From: Clostridia bacterium
GTDB lineage: Bacteria; Bacillota; Clostridia; Christensenellales; Aristaeellaceae
Assembly (NCBI GenBank): GCA_017396845.1
Contig: JAFQKQ010000104.1
Coordinates: 1 to 50,563, forward strand
Length of the DNA stretch: 50,563 nucleotides
Direction of reading: 5' to 3'
Both the position numbers and the translations under genes were made by a program. Below, piece by piece: positions 1 to 7,818 of this stretch. Within the stretch, counting starts at the first letter, position 1; each line of letters opens with the position of its first letter. Below the pieces are notes generated by a model. It ran no database searches. It was given only the letters and a program-made list of their open reading frames with translations, and was not told where the DNA came from.

Positions 1-573
1 AGCTTGGCTTTGTTTCATGTCTGCTTTTTTCTGCCTGTAGGGAGATTTCTCCCCTGCTTAAATGATGATTGGCAAGTTTTCTGCCTGTTTATGGCACGCG
101 AAAAGGGGCTGCTGCAGATTTTTTGCTTCTGCAACAGCCCCTTGAATTTATGATAAAAATGGAATAAACGAAGAGGCTGCAAGGATAACGAAAAACGCCC
201 AAAGGATATTTTGCCGGTTAACAAGCCTCCTGCCGCTCTTCCGATAGTAAGGGAGGGGATCGCGTGAGCGGCGGAGGGATATGGCGCAGGAAGCAGGTTC
301 ATAGATCGGGAACTTGGAAAATTTCGAAAACGGATTCTTGCTTGCTTAAGAAATACACGAAAAAGAAACCGTATCCCCCAGACGCTCATGCGTCAGTTTT
401 CCGGGGGCTTCACTCTGCGTTTTGCTGAAAATGAGCCGCCGGCACATGTTGTTAATGCGCTTCGCCTTTGAAAAAGGGCGTCAAGAGGCTTAAAAACCAA
501 AGAATCCCTCTTTTGCAAAACAGTACGCTTTTGCAGCAGCCGCTTCGTATATGTGCTGTTCAAGATCGCGAGC
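1..573. other. Intergenic stretch with hairpins, no supported gene
   Basis: I see no credible gene here. Three hairpins stand out. At 103-143 the arms AAGGGGCTG and CAGCCCCTT (9 bp) continue, after one mismatch, into TGCAG/CTGCA. At 375-407 CCCCC/GGGGG encloses a smaller GACGC-TCAT-GCGTC stem. At 514-535 TGCAAAA pairs with TTTTGCA. All lie downstream of the minus-strand GH9 gene, so one may end its transcript, but none has a clean T-run on that strand. Open frames in the stretch have no ribosome binding site or recognisable product. Confidence 0.5.
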
Positions 574-2940
574 TTAAATGATCTTTGAAAGCGTCCACAT
601 CCACTTCTTGGCGGGGCAGATCCATACTTCTTTGTAGGTGGCGGTGCATACCTGCGGCCAGTAGGGGGCGTCGGAATCGAACAGGGTTTGAATACCTACG
701 GGCATCTGGCCGATGGTCTGGCCGGGCTGTACGGCGTATTCGTCCGTCCAGTCGTAGCCTTCGCCGTAGATGAGGGACTGCGCGAAGGGGTTTTTGCCGA
801 CTGTCCATTCCAATTGGCGCTGCACGAGGGATGCGGCTTCGTCGTCGTGTGCGGCCTTTGCTGCCGCTGCCAATGCGGCGGCCTGCGAGAGCATTACGTT
901 CAGATTTCCGCGGAAGGAGAACCAGACGGGGAAACGCCTGAGATAATAGCCTTTTCCGAGCGGTATGCCCGTTTGTACCTGCTGTTTGAATGCGCGAAGA
1001 TTTTCTTCGTCGCCTGCGATGATATTTGCAAGCGTTTCCTCGGGATAATCAATCGCCTCGTCTTCGTGGTATATGCCTTCCGGCAGCATGTACCACGGGG
1101 AAGTGGCTTCGGAGGCTTTCTTTGAGTATTCGCAGTAGAGCTTAAGTGAATGGATCCAAAGCGGATAGTCTTCGTGATCGGGAAGGATTTCTGTAAGCGT
1201 GCTGAGGCCTGCGGTCAGATACTGCTCAAAGGAATGATGCGAATGGTGCCAGATCAGATGATGTTCCTTTTCGCACCAGAAGAAGCCGCGGATGGGCGTA
1301 TCCCAGTCGGGGAGCTCAGTCTGCTGACATTCCATGAGAAGGCGTGCGTATTTTACGGCGTCCTCTTTAAACTCCGCTGCGCCGGCTTTCAAAAGCTGAG
1401 AAGCAGCGCTTACCGCCGCCGCGTACAGTTTTACGCTCTGTTCGCCGGGATCATTGTTGAAACCGTCAACGGGAAGGCCTGTTGATGAGGTTTCGGCGAA
1501 GCGGAAGTCCTCTTTTGCGATTTTAAGCGCGTATCTTGAAAGCGCGGGATCATCGTCCTTGAGCGCATATGCGCCGAGGGCTTCCGCGTAAGCGGATACG
1601 AAATTTGCAAAGGGGCTCTTCGACGGAATGGACACAATATCGTCGTTTGTGCCGATCACGCCGTCCGTCCAGATGGAGGTGGAGGAATAGCTGGAGCGGT
1701 AGCCGTCGCCGAAGCGAACCTTCATTACATAGTCAAGACCCCATCTGGCTTCCTCCAGCACGCGCTCACACAGGCGCTTGCCAAGCTCGTCCCCGCGCTT
1801 TTTAAGCGCTTCTGTAAGCAGGAAAAGGGCGCTTGTGCCGTCTGCCGTGTTGTTCATGCCCTGCGCAAGATCGGCTGCGTCGTGCCAGCCGCCGTTTGCT
1901 ACGATGGCGCGTCCGTCGGGATGCTTAAGCAGCAGATCCGTGTGGCATGCGCGGTGTTTTCCGGGGATTTCCATACCGCATCTTTGAGACAGATAGAAGT
2001 TCAGCACCTTCCATGCTGATGCATCCCATACATTTTCGTCTACCGGGAATGCGCGCGTAGAGTTTTCGCCCGCGATGATGATGTACTTGCCTTCTTCGGT
2101 GATTTCAGAAAAATCCATGATGGAAAGGCCGTTCTTCTTTTCAACGGGCTTCTTGAGCACTTCGCGTCCCGTTTCGGTTTCTATTACGCGGAATACGGAC
2201 GCGGAAAGGGTGTCGCTTGCGACGGCGTACTTCTTCTCCTTCGGAAGATAACCGCTTCCGGAGAATGCGATTCTGCCCTCTCCCGGAATCCAGCCTTCGT
2301 ACATTTCACATTCAACCTTTTGAACCTCAAGCCGCGAAAGATAATAAGTGCAAGTGTCGACCGTATCGAATTCGTGTCCGCACATGTCGTATTCGAGTGC
2401 TATGCCCGACACGTTGTTTCTGTGGAGATAGGGGATTTCGACCGTGATGTGGTTCCACTCATCCGCTTTCAGGTTCACATTGTGCGCACCCTCGCGCATA
2501 TAGCGGTCGGGAACCGGATGATCGCCCTCGTTGTACAACTGAAGTCTTACGCACAGAGACTTCATGCCGGGAACATGCGGGTACACCCAAAGTGAAAGGC
2601 GGTTCCACTCGGACAAATCCTCATGATCCAAAACGCGCATTGCGCCGGGCTCGGCATAAATTCGGCCCAGTCCCCTTCCGGGCAGCCATGAATCAAGGTT
2701 GGATTTAGCGGTGAATTTGAGGCTCATTTTGCCGTCCAGAACCTGTTCGTCCGAAAGCTCGATATGTGCATAGGGCGTCAATGCCTTCCAGTTGTCAAGC
2801 GACTGCATATCGTCAATGAGCCGTGACTCAATTACCTTTTTGCCCCGAAGCCGATAATCGGTGGTTTCTCTTTCGTCGATGGGCATGATTTTGTGCGCGT
2901 CCTTGGATATTTCAAGCAGTCTGAACAGACGGTTTTTCAT
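574..2940 (-). CDS. Glycoside hydrolase family 9 protein (cellulase-like), no signal peptide
   Basis: A 788-residue protein of the GH9 family, which contains inverting endo- and exo-glucanases. The N-terminal ~200 residues look like a carbohydrate-binding-type beta domain, followed by an Ig-like cellulase N-domain and an alpha-helical catalytic barrel. The GH9 catalytic-base motif appears as GGWHDAADLAQG near residue 350; the family usually has DAGD, so the middle glycine is alanine here. The C-terminus has the PYWPQ...YKEVW block that should carry the catalytic acid. There is no signal peptide, so the enzyme probably acts in the cytoplasm on imported oligosaccharides. The start follows GGGAGG with 7-nt spacing. 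It is monocistronic behind its own promoter at 2967-2995. The family is secure; cellulose-type substrate specificity is an inference. Confidence 0.85.
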   Translation of the reverse strand: MKNRLFRLLEISKDAHKIMPIDERETTDYRLRGKKVIESRLIDDMQSLDNWKALTPYAHIELSDEQVLDGKMSLKFTAKSNLDSWLPGRGLGRIYAEPGAMRVLDHEDLSEWNRLSLWVYPHVPGMKSLCVRLQLYNEGDHPVPDRYMREGAHNVNLKADEWNHITVEIPYLHRNNVSGIALEYDMCGHEFDTVDTCTYYLSRLEVQKVECEMYEGWIPGEGRIAFSGSGYLPKEKKYAVASDTLSASVFRVIETETGREVLKKPVEKKNGLSIMDFSEITEEGKYIIIAGENSTRAFPVDENVWDASAWKVLNFYLSQRCGMEIPGKHRACHTDLLLKHPDGRAIVANGGWHDAADLAQGMNNTADGTSALFLLTEALKKRGDELGKRLCERVLEEARWGLDYVMKVRFGDGYRSSYSSTSIWTDGVIGTNDDIVSIPSKSPFANFVSAYAEALGAYALKDDDPALSRYALKIAKEDFRFAETSSTGLPVDGFNNDPGEQSVKLYAAAVSAASQLLKAGAAEFKEDAVKYARLLMECQQTELPDWDTPIRGFFWCEKEHHLIWHHSHHSFEQYLTAGLSTLTEILPDHEDYPLWIHSLKLYCEYSKKASEATSPWYMLPEGIYHEDEAIDYPEETLANIIAGDEENLRAFKQQVQTGIPLGKGYYLRRFPVWFSFRGNLNVMLSQAAALAAAAKAAHDDEAASLVQRQLEWTVGKNPFAQSLIYGEGYDWTDEYAVQPGQTIGQMPVGIQTLFDSDAPYWPQVCTATYKEVWICPAKKWMWTLSKII

Positions 2941-2966
2941 ATAAGCGCCTCCCGGTATTTTTCTTT

Positions 2967-2995
2967 ATCATAACATAATATGGCTGTATATGCAA
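2967..2995 (-). promoter_or_regulatory. Sigma-A promoter for the GH9 gene
   Basis: Read on the minus strand, TTGCAT (2990-2995) and TATGAT (2967-2972) are separated by 17 bp, about 30 bp ahead of the GH9 start codon. The -10 is 5/6 to consensus and the -35 is weaker. A TGCAAAA/TTTTGCA-type hairpin lies just upstream. Confidence 0.5.
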
Positions 2996-3042
2996 TAAAA
3001 AAAGTCCGACTGTGCAAAAGCCAGAGTTCTCGTTTTGCAACA

Positions 3043-3086
3043 AATACAGAAAAGAGGCTGATTTGCAGCAGCCTCTTTTCTGTATT
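3043..3086 (-). terminator. Terminator of the metNIQ operon
   Basis: An 18-bp perfect inverted repeat (left arm 3043-3060, right arm 3069-3086, 8-nt loop) lies about 50 bp beyond the metQ stop codon. The inner stem reads AAAAGAGGCTG/CAGCCTCTTTT. Only a short T-rich tail follows on the minus strand, so part of its role may be mRNA 3'-end protection or bidirectional termination. Confidence 0.6.
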
Positions 3087-3133
3087 TATAAACCGGTTCC
3101 GATGAATTCCGGTCGGATTTTGTGCGTCAGCGC

Positions 3134-3979
3134 TTATTCGGCAGCAGCCTCAGTGCTCCAAGCGGGAACGAAGGAGCCCTTGTAGAGGGTGTTGAATACT
3201 TCCGCTACTGCGTCGCACTGATAGGCTTCGGCGATGCGCAGGTATACGGGGTTGGCAAGGTCTTCTTCGCGGGCAGCGATGATGTTTACAATGCCGTGCT
3301 GGTCGGCATTGTTGGGATCATATGCCTCAACAGCGATGGCGCTCTCATGGGCATAGCCGGCCTGGGTGGCGTACTGGCCGTTCATGAAGCCGGCGGCAAC
3401 GGAGGTATCGCTCATCTGGGAACCGATCATGGCGGCGTCGAGCTCGATGAGGTTCAGCTCCAGGGGATTCTCAACGATGTCGATAACGGTGGCATAGCTG
3501 GTCAGGTTCTCGGCCAGCTTGATCAGGCCCAGAGCTTCCAGCATCTGAAGTGCGCGGGCTTCGTTTACAACGTCGTTCATAACCAGAATGGTGTCGCCCT
3601 TCTGGAACTGATCGACAGAGGTGTACTTATCGGAGTACAGGGAGAGGGGAGCGATGAGGGTCTCGCCGATGGCGGCAAGCTTCTTGCCATAGGTTTCGGC
3701 GTTCTCGTCGTTCCAGTTGTTGAGGAAGTTGTAGTGCTGGAATGCGTTCAGGTCAACGTCGCCGGTCGCGAGGGCGATGTTGGGCATTACGTAGTCGTTG
3801 AAGTAAATCAGTTCGATTTCGATGCCTTCCTTGGCGAGCTCGGGAACGAGAACCTCGGACCACTGTTCGTTGGTGGAGCCTACGACGCCAACCTTTACGT
3901 TGACGACTTCATTCTCGGCGACGGCAGTCAGCGCGAAAACGAGAACCAGTGCGGTGAGAAGAGCAAGAACCTTTTTCAT
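3134..3979 (-). CDS. metQ: Methionine ABC importer substrate-binding protein (NlpA/MetQ family)
   Basis: A 281-residue NlpA-family (periplasmic-binding type 2) protein that captures methionine, often D- and L-forms, and delivers it to MetI. The N-terminus MKKVLALLTALVLVFALTAVA is a classic signal peptide ending in an AVA|E type I cleavage site. Unlike usual Firmicutes MetQ proteins it has no lipobox cysteine, so it does not look lipid-anchored. Family signatures include VGVVGSTNEQWSEV near the mature N-terminus and DVDLNAFQHYNFL, the block that contacts ligand in MetQ. It is last in the metN-metI-metQ operon, 56 bp after metI, with AGGAGG ahead of the start. It should share the methionine-responsive leader at 6155-6378. 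Family assignment is strong; methionine specificity is supported by the NIL domain of the partner ATPase and by the Met-rich leader. Confidence 0.92.
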   Translation of the reverse strand: MKKVLALLTALVLVFALTAVAENEVVNVKVGVVGSTNEQWSEVLVPELAKEGIEIELIYFNDYVMPNIALATGDVDLNAFQHYNFLNNWNDENAETYGKKLAAIGETLIAPLSLYSDKYTSVDQFQKGDTILVMNDVVNEARALQMLEALGLIKLAENLTSYATVIDIVENPLELNLIELDAAMIGSQMSDTSVAAGFMNGQYATQAGYAHESAIAVEAYDPNNADQHGIVNIIAAREEDLANPVYLRIAEAYQCDAVAEVFNTLYKGSFVPAWSTEAAAE

Positions 3980-4035
3980 GTGGGAAACCTCCTGTTTAAT
4001 AATCTCTTATCCAAACCCCCGCTTGGAGGGAGGGC

Positions 4036-5061
4036 TCAGTGGGACAATTTGCGCTCGAGGAATGTTCCGAGCGTCTGGATGAGGGTAACCATTACGAGAA
4101 TGATGATGATGGTGACAACCGTTACATCCATCATTACGCGCTGATAGCCGTAGCGGATGGCGTAATCGCCAAGGCCGCCCGCGCCGACTGCGCCGGCCAT
4201 GGCCGTCAGGGCGATGATGTTTACGATCGTGATGGTCGCGCCGCGGATCATTCCCGGAAGACCTTCGCGAAGGTATACGCGGAAGATGATGGATACCGGA
4301 TGAAGGCCCATCGAACGCGCGGCTTCCACTACGCCGGGATCGATCTCGCAAAGCGCTGAATGAATCTGGCGGGAGAAGAAGGGCACCGTCGCTACGACCA
4401 GGGGGAAGATTGCGCCGGTTACGCCGATGGAGGTACCGACCAGAGAGCGCGTGGTTTTAATAAGAAGCGAAACCAGAATGATAAAGGGAATCGAGCGGAA
4501 TACGTTGATCAGTTTATCGAGCAGCTGGTAGATCGGCGGGCAGTCGAGAATATTGCCCTTTTCCGTAACGACCAGCGTTACGCCGAAGAGAATTCCAAAG
4601 CCAGCGCTGATGAGCGACGAGTAGCCTACCATCTGAAGCGTCTGCTTCAGGCACCTGAACAGTTCCTTCTTGGTTTTTATGACGTTTGGAATCAGGTTCT
4701 GCTGGAAGGTATCGAGGGTGTCGGCATTCTTCATGGCTTCCCATACGACGCCTGCGCCGTATGCGAGTATGAGGCTCAGGGCGGCGACGACTACGATGGT
4801 TGAAATCAAATGGCCGATGGAAAAGTTTTTAACGATGTATTTCACCGATGCATACAGTGCGTAGAGATAGGCGATGATGATCGCGCCGAAAAGCGCGGGG
4901 TACATAACATAAGTGAGCGCGCTTAACACCTTTGCTTTTACGTCTTCCATGCCTTCCAAGGAAAGAACGACTGCGCCTGTTACGGCAAGCGCGATGACGC
5001 CGATTAGTATATACAGTGCGATGCTGTTTAACCGCGCCTTTTTATTCTGCTTACTCGGCAT
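4036..5061 (-). CDS. metI: Methionine ABC importer permease with an extra N-terminal membrane domain
   Basis: The inner-membrane channel of the methionine importer. The C-terminal ~215 residues match a normal MetI. They carry the EAA loop as VVEAARSMGLHPVSIIFRVY, the cytoplasmic loop that docks on the ATPase, plus five hydrophobic segments. The protein has 341 residues whereas MetI is usually about 217. The extra ~120 residues at the N-terminus contain three further hydrophobic segments (about 14-36, 50-70 and 83-105), which I do not recognise as a named domain. The gene overlaps metN by 11 nt, indicating translational coupling, and precedes metQ. No frameshift is seen at the join, so the extension looks genuine. 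Confidence 0.9.
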   Translation of the reverse strand: MPSKQNKKARLNSIALYILIGVIALAVTGAVVLSLEGMEDVKAKVLSALTYVMYPALFGAIIIAYLYALYASVKYIVKNFSIGHLISTIVVVAALSLILAYGAGVVWEAMKNADTLDTFQQNLIPNVIKTKKELFRCLKQTLQMVGYSSLISAGFGILFGVTLVVTEKGNILDCPPIYQLLDKLINVFRSIPFIILVSLLIKTTRSLVGTSIGVTGAIFPLVVATVPFFSRQIHSALCEIDPGVVEAARSMGLHPVSIIFRVYLREGLPGMIRGATITIVNIIALTAMAGAVGAGGLGDYAIRYGYQRVMMDVTVVTIIIILVMVTLIQTLGTFLERKLSH

Positions 5062-6127
5062 GATACATCACCTCCGCAAAAATGCTCTCCCCGTCGATGG
5101 ACGAAAGCGCCGAACGAATGCTTTCATCCTTGCCCCTGAATACCGTGATCATCTTGCCCAGCGGCTTTCCGTCCAGCATTTCGATGTTTCCGTAGATGAT
5201 AGAAATATCAATATCGAATTTGCGGGAAAGATTGGATACCAGCGCATGGCCGGAGGCGCTTCCGTGGAAGGAGAGTTCGACAACGGTGTCACCCTTGGAA
5301 AGGCCGAGGGGACTGATGATATCGTCGATCTGTCCCTTTACGCGCTCAACGCCGTCGGTGGTTCCGATAAAGCGTCGGGTGATGGGCATCTGGGGATTGG
5401 AGAATACGGTGTATATATCGCCCTTTTCCACCACACTTCCGTTTTCCATAACGGCGACGGAATCGCAGATCTGCTTGACAACCGCCATTTCGTGGGTGAT
5501 TACGATGACGGTGATGCCGAGCTTGCGGTTCAAATCCTTAATGAGGGAAAGAATGTCCTGCGTGGTCTGCGGGTCGAGCGCGCTGGTCGCTTCGTCGCAC
5601 AGCAGCACCTCGGGATCGCTGGCTAATGCGCGGGCGATGGCTACGCGCTGCTTCTGACCACCGGAGAGCTCGGAGGGATAAGCGTTCAGCTTTTCTTCAA
5701 GGCCTACGATTTTCAGAAGCTCGATGGCCTTGCTGCGCCTTTGGCTTAAGGAAAGCGAGGATCCGCGAAGGGGGAAGAGCACGTTTCCCAGCACCGTTCG
5801 CGATTTCATAAGGTTGAACAGCTGGAAGATCATGCTGATCTTTTTGCGGCTCTTGCGGACTTCGGATTCCTTCATTGCGGTCAATTCTTTGCCGCCTACG
5901 AATACTTTTCCGCTCGTCGGGCGCTCAAGAAGGTTTAAGCACCGAACCAATGTGGATTTTCCTGCGCCTGAAAAGCCGATAATTCCGAAAATACTGCCCT
6001 TCTCAATTTCCAGCGATACATCAACCAATGCCCTTACGCCGGCTGCGCCGGAGCGAAAGGTCTTGTACAGATGCTCGATTCGGATCATCGGTTCCTGCGC
6101 GTTTTTCTTGTTTAATTGCATTTCCAT
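5051..6127 (-). CDS. metN: Methionine ABC importer ATP-binding protein with NIL domain
   Basis: The ATPase of the methionine importer, 358 residues. It has Walker A GFSGAGKST (residues 51-59), signature LSGGQKQR (near 154), Walker B VLLCDEATSALD, and a C-terminal NIL domain (about residues 260-350). In MetN proteins that domain binds methionine and inhibits transport when the cell is replete. The open frame extends upstream to 6199, but that stretch runs through the intrinsic terminator at 6155-6188. I therefore place the start at the ATG at 6127, which follows GGAAACGGAG by a few bases; ATG 6121 is an alternative. It is first in the operon and sits directly behind the leader-peptide attenuator. 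Confidence 0.93.
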   Translation of the reverse strand: MEMQLNKKNAQEPMIRIEHLYKTFRSGAAGVRALVDVSLEIEKGSIFGIIGFSGAGKSTLVRCLNLLERPTSGKVFVGGKELTAMKESEVRKSRKKISMIFQLFNLMKSRTVLGNVLFPLRGSSLSLSQRRSKAIELLKIVGLEEKLNAYPSELSGGQKQRVAIARALASDPEVLLCDEATSALDPQTTQDILSLIKDLNRKLGITVIVITHEMAVVKQICDSVAVMENGSVVEKGDIYTVFSNPQMPITRRFIGTTDGVERVKGQIDDIISPLGLSKGDTVVELSFHGSASGHALVSNLSRKFDIDISIIYGNIEMLDGKPLGKMITVFRGKDESIRSALSSIDGESIFAEVMYHAE

Positions 6128-6154
6128 GCGCGCTCCGTTTCCTGCTTTAACTTT

Positions 6155-6188
6155 AAAAAAATCAGGCGGGCCGCTGCGGCCTGCCTGA
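6155..6188 (-). terminator. Attenuator terminator in the metNIQ leader
   Basis: On the minus strand TCAGGC pairs with GCCTGA, then after one A/C mismatch GGCC pairs with GGCC around a GCAGC loop, followed immediately by seven T residues. It lies after the leader-peptide stop codon and 28 bp before the metN start, downstream of the only good promoter. It must therefore be read through for metNIQ expression. There is no T-run on the plus strand, so it is not a terminator for the divergent gene. Confidence 0.88.
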
Positions 6189-6230
6189 CGGGAAATCAAT
6201 ATTTTGAATAACCCCTATGGCTTGACTGCT

Positions 6231-6314
6231 TCAGCCGATGCAAACGAGAATAGACATGCACATCATCATGTACATGCTCATTCGCATCATCATGGCCGAA
6301 GTACTTCTCAGCAT
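6231..6314 (-). CDS. Methionine-rich leader peptide of the metNIQ operon
   Basis: A 27-codon open frame with ten methionines: at position 1, 8-10, 12, 14, 16-18 and 20. It starts with ATG at 6314, nine bases after a TTAGGAGA ribosome binding site, and ends in TGA at 6233-6231. The cluster includes two runs of three ATG codons. It sits between a consensus promoter and a Rho-independent terminator that precedes a methionine transporter. That is the textbook layout of ribosome-mediated transcription attenuation, in which stalling at codons for the cognate amino acid prevents termination. A short hairpin (GGCT/AGCC) overlaps the stop codon. I could not identify a strong antiterminator by eye. The opposite strand reads as a histidine-rich frame, but the promoter, ribosome binding site and terminator all support the methionine strand. 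Confidence 0.85.
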   Translation of the reverse strand: MLRSTSAMMMRMSMYMMMCMSILVCIG

Positions 6315-6348
6315 AAAGGCGATTCTCCTAACCTCATTGATTGTAAAC

Positions 6349-6378
6349 ATTATAAGAGTAAGCATACGGTTTTGTCAA
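6349..6378 (-). promoter_or_regulatory. Consensus sigma-A promoter of the metNIQ leader
   Basis: On the minus strand a perfect TTGACA (6373-6378) and a perfect TATAAT (6349-6354) are separated by 18 bp. Transcription should start near 6342, about 28 nt before the leader-peptide ATG. This unusually strong promoter fits control by attenuation rather than by initiation. Confidence 0.85.
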
Positions 6379-6478
6379 TGCTGTTGGCGTAAATTAACAT
6401 TTCAAATAACCCGGATTTGCAGGAATTAAGAATTCATCCATCGAAACTGTGCCTAAAAAGAGCGCAGGAGGCATGAAA

Positions 6479-7642
6479 ATGGATTTTCTTTCGCTCGCGC
6501 AAGCGGAAAAAGCATATACCGCCGAAATGTATCGGCTGTTTCACAGAATTCCCGAAAAATCGCGCCATGAAACGGAAACCAACCGGCAGATCCGATTGGC
6601 GCTTCAAAAGGAAGGAATTGGGTATCTCGCGCCGAAGGACAATATCACAATCGCCGTCATACGGGGCGCGCGTCCCGGAAAAGTATGCGCGATTCGCTCG
6701 GATACGGACGCGTTGCAGCTTACAGAGGATACCGGGCTTTCCTATGCTTCTCAGAATTCCGGCATGATGCACGCCTGCGGACACGATTCGCATATCGCCA
6801 TAGGGCTTACGTGCGCGAAGATTTTGAACCGCATAAAGGACGAGCTTCCGGGTACGGTCAAAATCATTTTCCAGCCGGCGGAGGAGGGGGAATTCGGCGC
6901 ACAGGCGGTGATGGAGACCGGGCTTGTGAATGATGTAAACGCCTTCTTTGCCGTTCATGTGTGGAGTCCGTTCAAGACCGGTGAAATGCGTGTGTCTTCA
7001 AAGGGCGTAGCCGCCAGCACCGACATGTTTACCATTACGCTTAAGGGGCGCGGCGGACATGGCGCGGTTCCCGATGCATGCATTGATACGGTGGTGGCCG
7101 CTTCTCAGCTGGTAATCAATCTTCAGTCGATCGTATCCCGTTTTACCTCGCCTTTTTCGCCGGTGGTCGTGACAATCGGAAGTCTGCACGCAGGGACGAG
7201 ATGCAATATCATCGCAGGCGAAGCGGTGCTGGAAGGAACGATCAGAACCTTTGATCCCGATGTGTATAAAGCGGTTCACGAGGATTTTGACAGAATTGTC
7301 ATGAATACCGCGGGAATGTATAAGTGCGGATATGAAATCGACATGCGCCCGGCTTGCGGCGTTACCTATAACGACGAGGCGCTTGTGAAAACGGCGCTTG
7401 AAAACGCCGGAAAAATCGCGCCTCCCGATTCGGTCGGCCCGGATGAAATGTCCACGCTCGGCGACGATTTCGGCGAGTACAGGTCGATTGCGCCCGTATG
7501 CTATATGAAGGTAGGCATCAGAAACGAGGAGATCGACGCGGTGTATGCGCATCATCATCCAAAGTTCAAGGTAGATGAAAACGCGCTTCCGAGGGCTGTC
7601 GCATGGCTTGTGATGAACGCGCACAGCTTTTTGGATCAATAA
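6479..7642 (+). CDS. M20-family amidohydrolase (N-acyl amino acid / hippurate hydrolase type)
   Basis: A 387-residue zinc-dependent M20D-type amidohydrolase of the family that releases amino acids from N-acyl or conjugated forms. Visible metal-site motifs are MHACGHD (C100, H102), FQPAEEG (E135/E136), HVWSP (H160) and a C-terminal AHHHPKF histidine. A dimerisation insert follows residue ~170. AGGAGG lies 7 nt before the ATG at 6479; an in-frame ATG at 6473 is too close to that site and the frame opening at 6449 lacks one. It has no signal peptide and so should act in the cytoplasm. It is divergent from the methionine importer operon, so a role in salvaging an N-acylated or peptide-linked amino acid is possible. 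The substrate cannot be read from the sequence. Confidence 0.88.
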   Translation: MDFLSLAQAEKAYTAEMYRLFHRIPEKSRHETETNRQIRLALQKEGIGYLAPKDNITIAVIRGARPGKVCAIRSDTDALQLTEDTGLSYASQNSGMMHACGHDSHIAIGLTCAKILNRIKDELPGTVKIIFQPAEEGEFGAQAVMETGLVNDVNAFFAVHVWSPFKTGEMRVSSKGVAASTDMFTITLKGRGGHGAVPDACIDTVVAASQLVINLQSIVSRFTSPFSPVVVTIGSLHAGTRCNIIAGEAVLEGTIRTFDPDVYKAVHEDFDRIVMNTAGMYKCGYEIDMRPACGVTYNDEALVKTALENAGKIAPPDSVGPDEMSTLGDDFGEYRSIAPVCYMKVGIRNEEIDAVYAHHHPKFKVDENALPRAVAWLVMNAHSFLDQ

Positions 7643-7646
7643 AATC

Positions 7647-7686
7647 AACATGCGGACTTTGCATTTTGCATAGCCCGCATGTTTTA
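7647..7686. terminator. Terminator after the M20 amidohydrolase
   Basis: Arms AACATGCGG (7647-7655) and CCGCATGTT (7675-7683) pair perfectly, with the loop containing a further TGCAT...ATGCA possibility, and TTTTAT follows on the plus strand. It starts 5 bp after the amidohydrolase stop codon. Confidence 0.75.
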
Positions 7687-7749
7687 TCGGAATTGCATGT
7701 AAATGCCGGAAAACGTATAAAACTAATAATATATATTCCATAAATATGC

Positions 7750-7778
7750 TTGTGAATTTTCGACTTTCGTGCTATCAT
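7750..7778 (+). promoter_or_regulatory. Promoter of the kinase-gnd-LarA operon
   Basis: TTGTGA (7750-7755) and TATCAT (7773-7778) are separated by 17 bp, about 40 bp before the kinase start codon. I see no clear operator palindrome next to it. Confidence 0.5.
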
Positions 7779-7818
7779 TTATATGTGATAATCTTGCTTG
7801 GTAGGGGGAATTTTATCC

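Noticed and set aside
15-389. 124-residue minus-strand frame near the left edge
   Set aside because: It has no ribosome binding site or recognisable protein features, and it runs through hairpins.
3122-4144. 340-residue plus-strand frame across metQ
   Set aside because: It is antisense to an unmistakable NlpA-family gene and arises from codon-bias mirroring.
6127-6199. Longer N-terminus for MetN starting at 6199
   Set aside because: That extension would translate through the intrinsic terminator hairpin and its T-run, with no ribosome binding site. The family sequence starts after 6127.
6155-6342. S-box (SAM) riboswitch or T-box in the metNIQ leader
   Set aside because: The leader is too short and is filled by the coding region. 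No T-box TGG-containing motif or S-box conserved core could be seen by eye.
6204-6392. Histidine-rich plus-strand frame opposite the methionine leader, resembling a his-type leader peptide or metal-binding protein
   Set aside because: CAT on one strand is ATG on the other. The consensus promoter, ribosome binding site, T-run terminator and downstream methionine transporter are all on the minus strand, and the plus-strand frame has no ribosome binding site.
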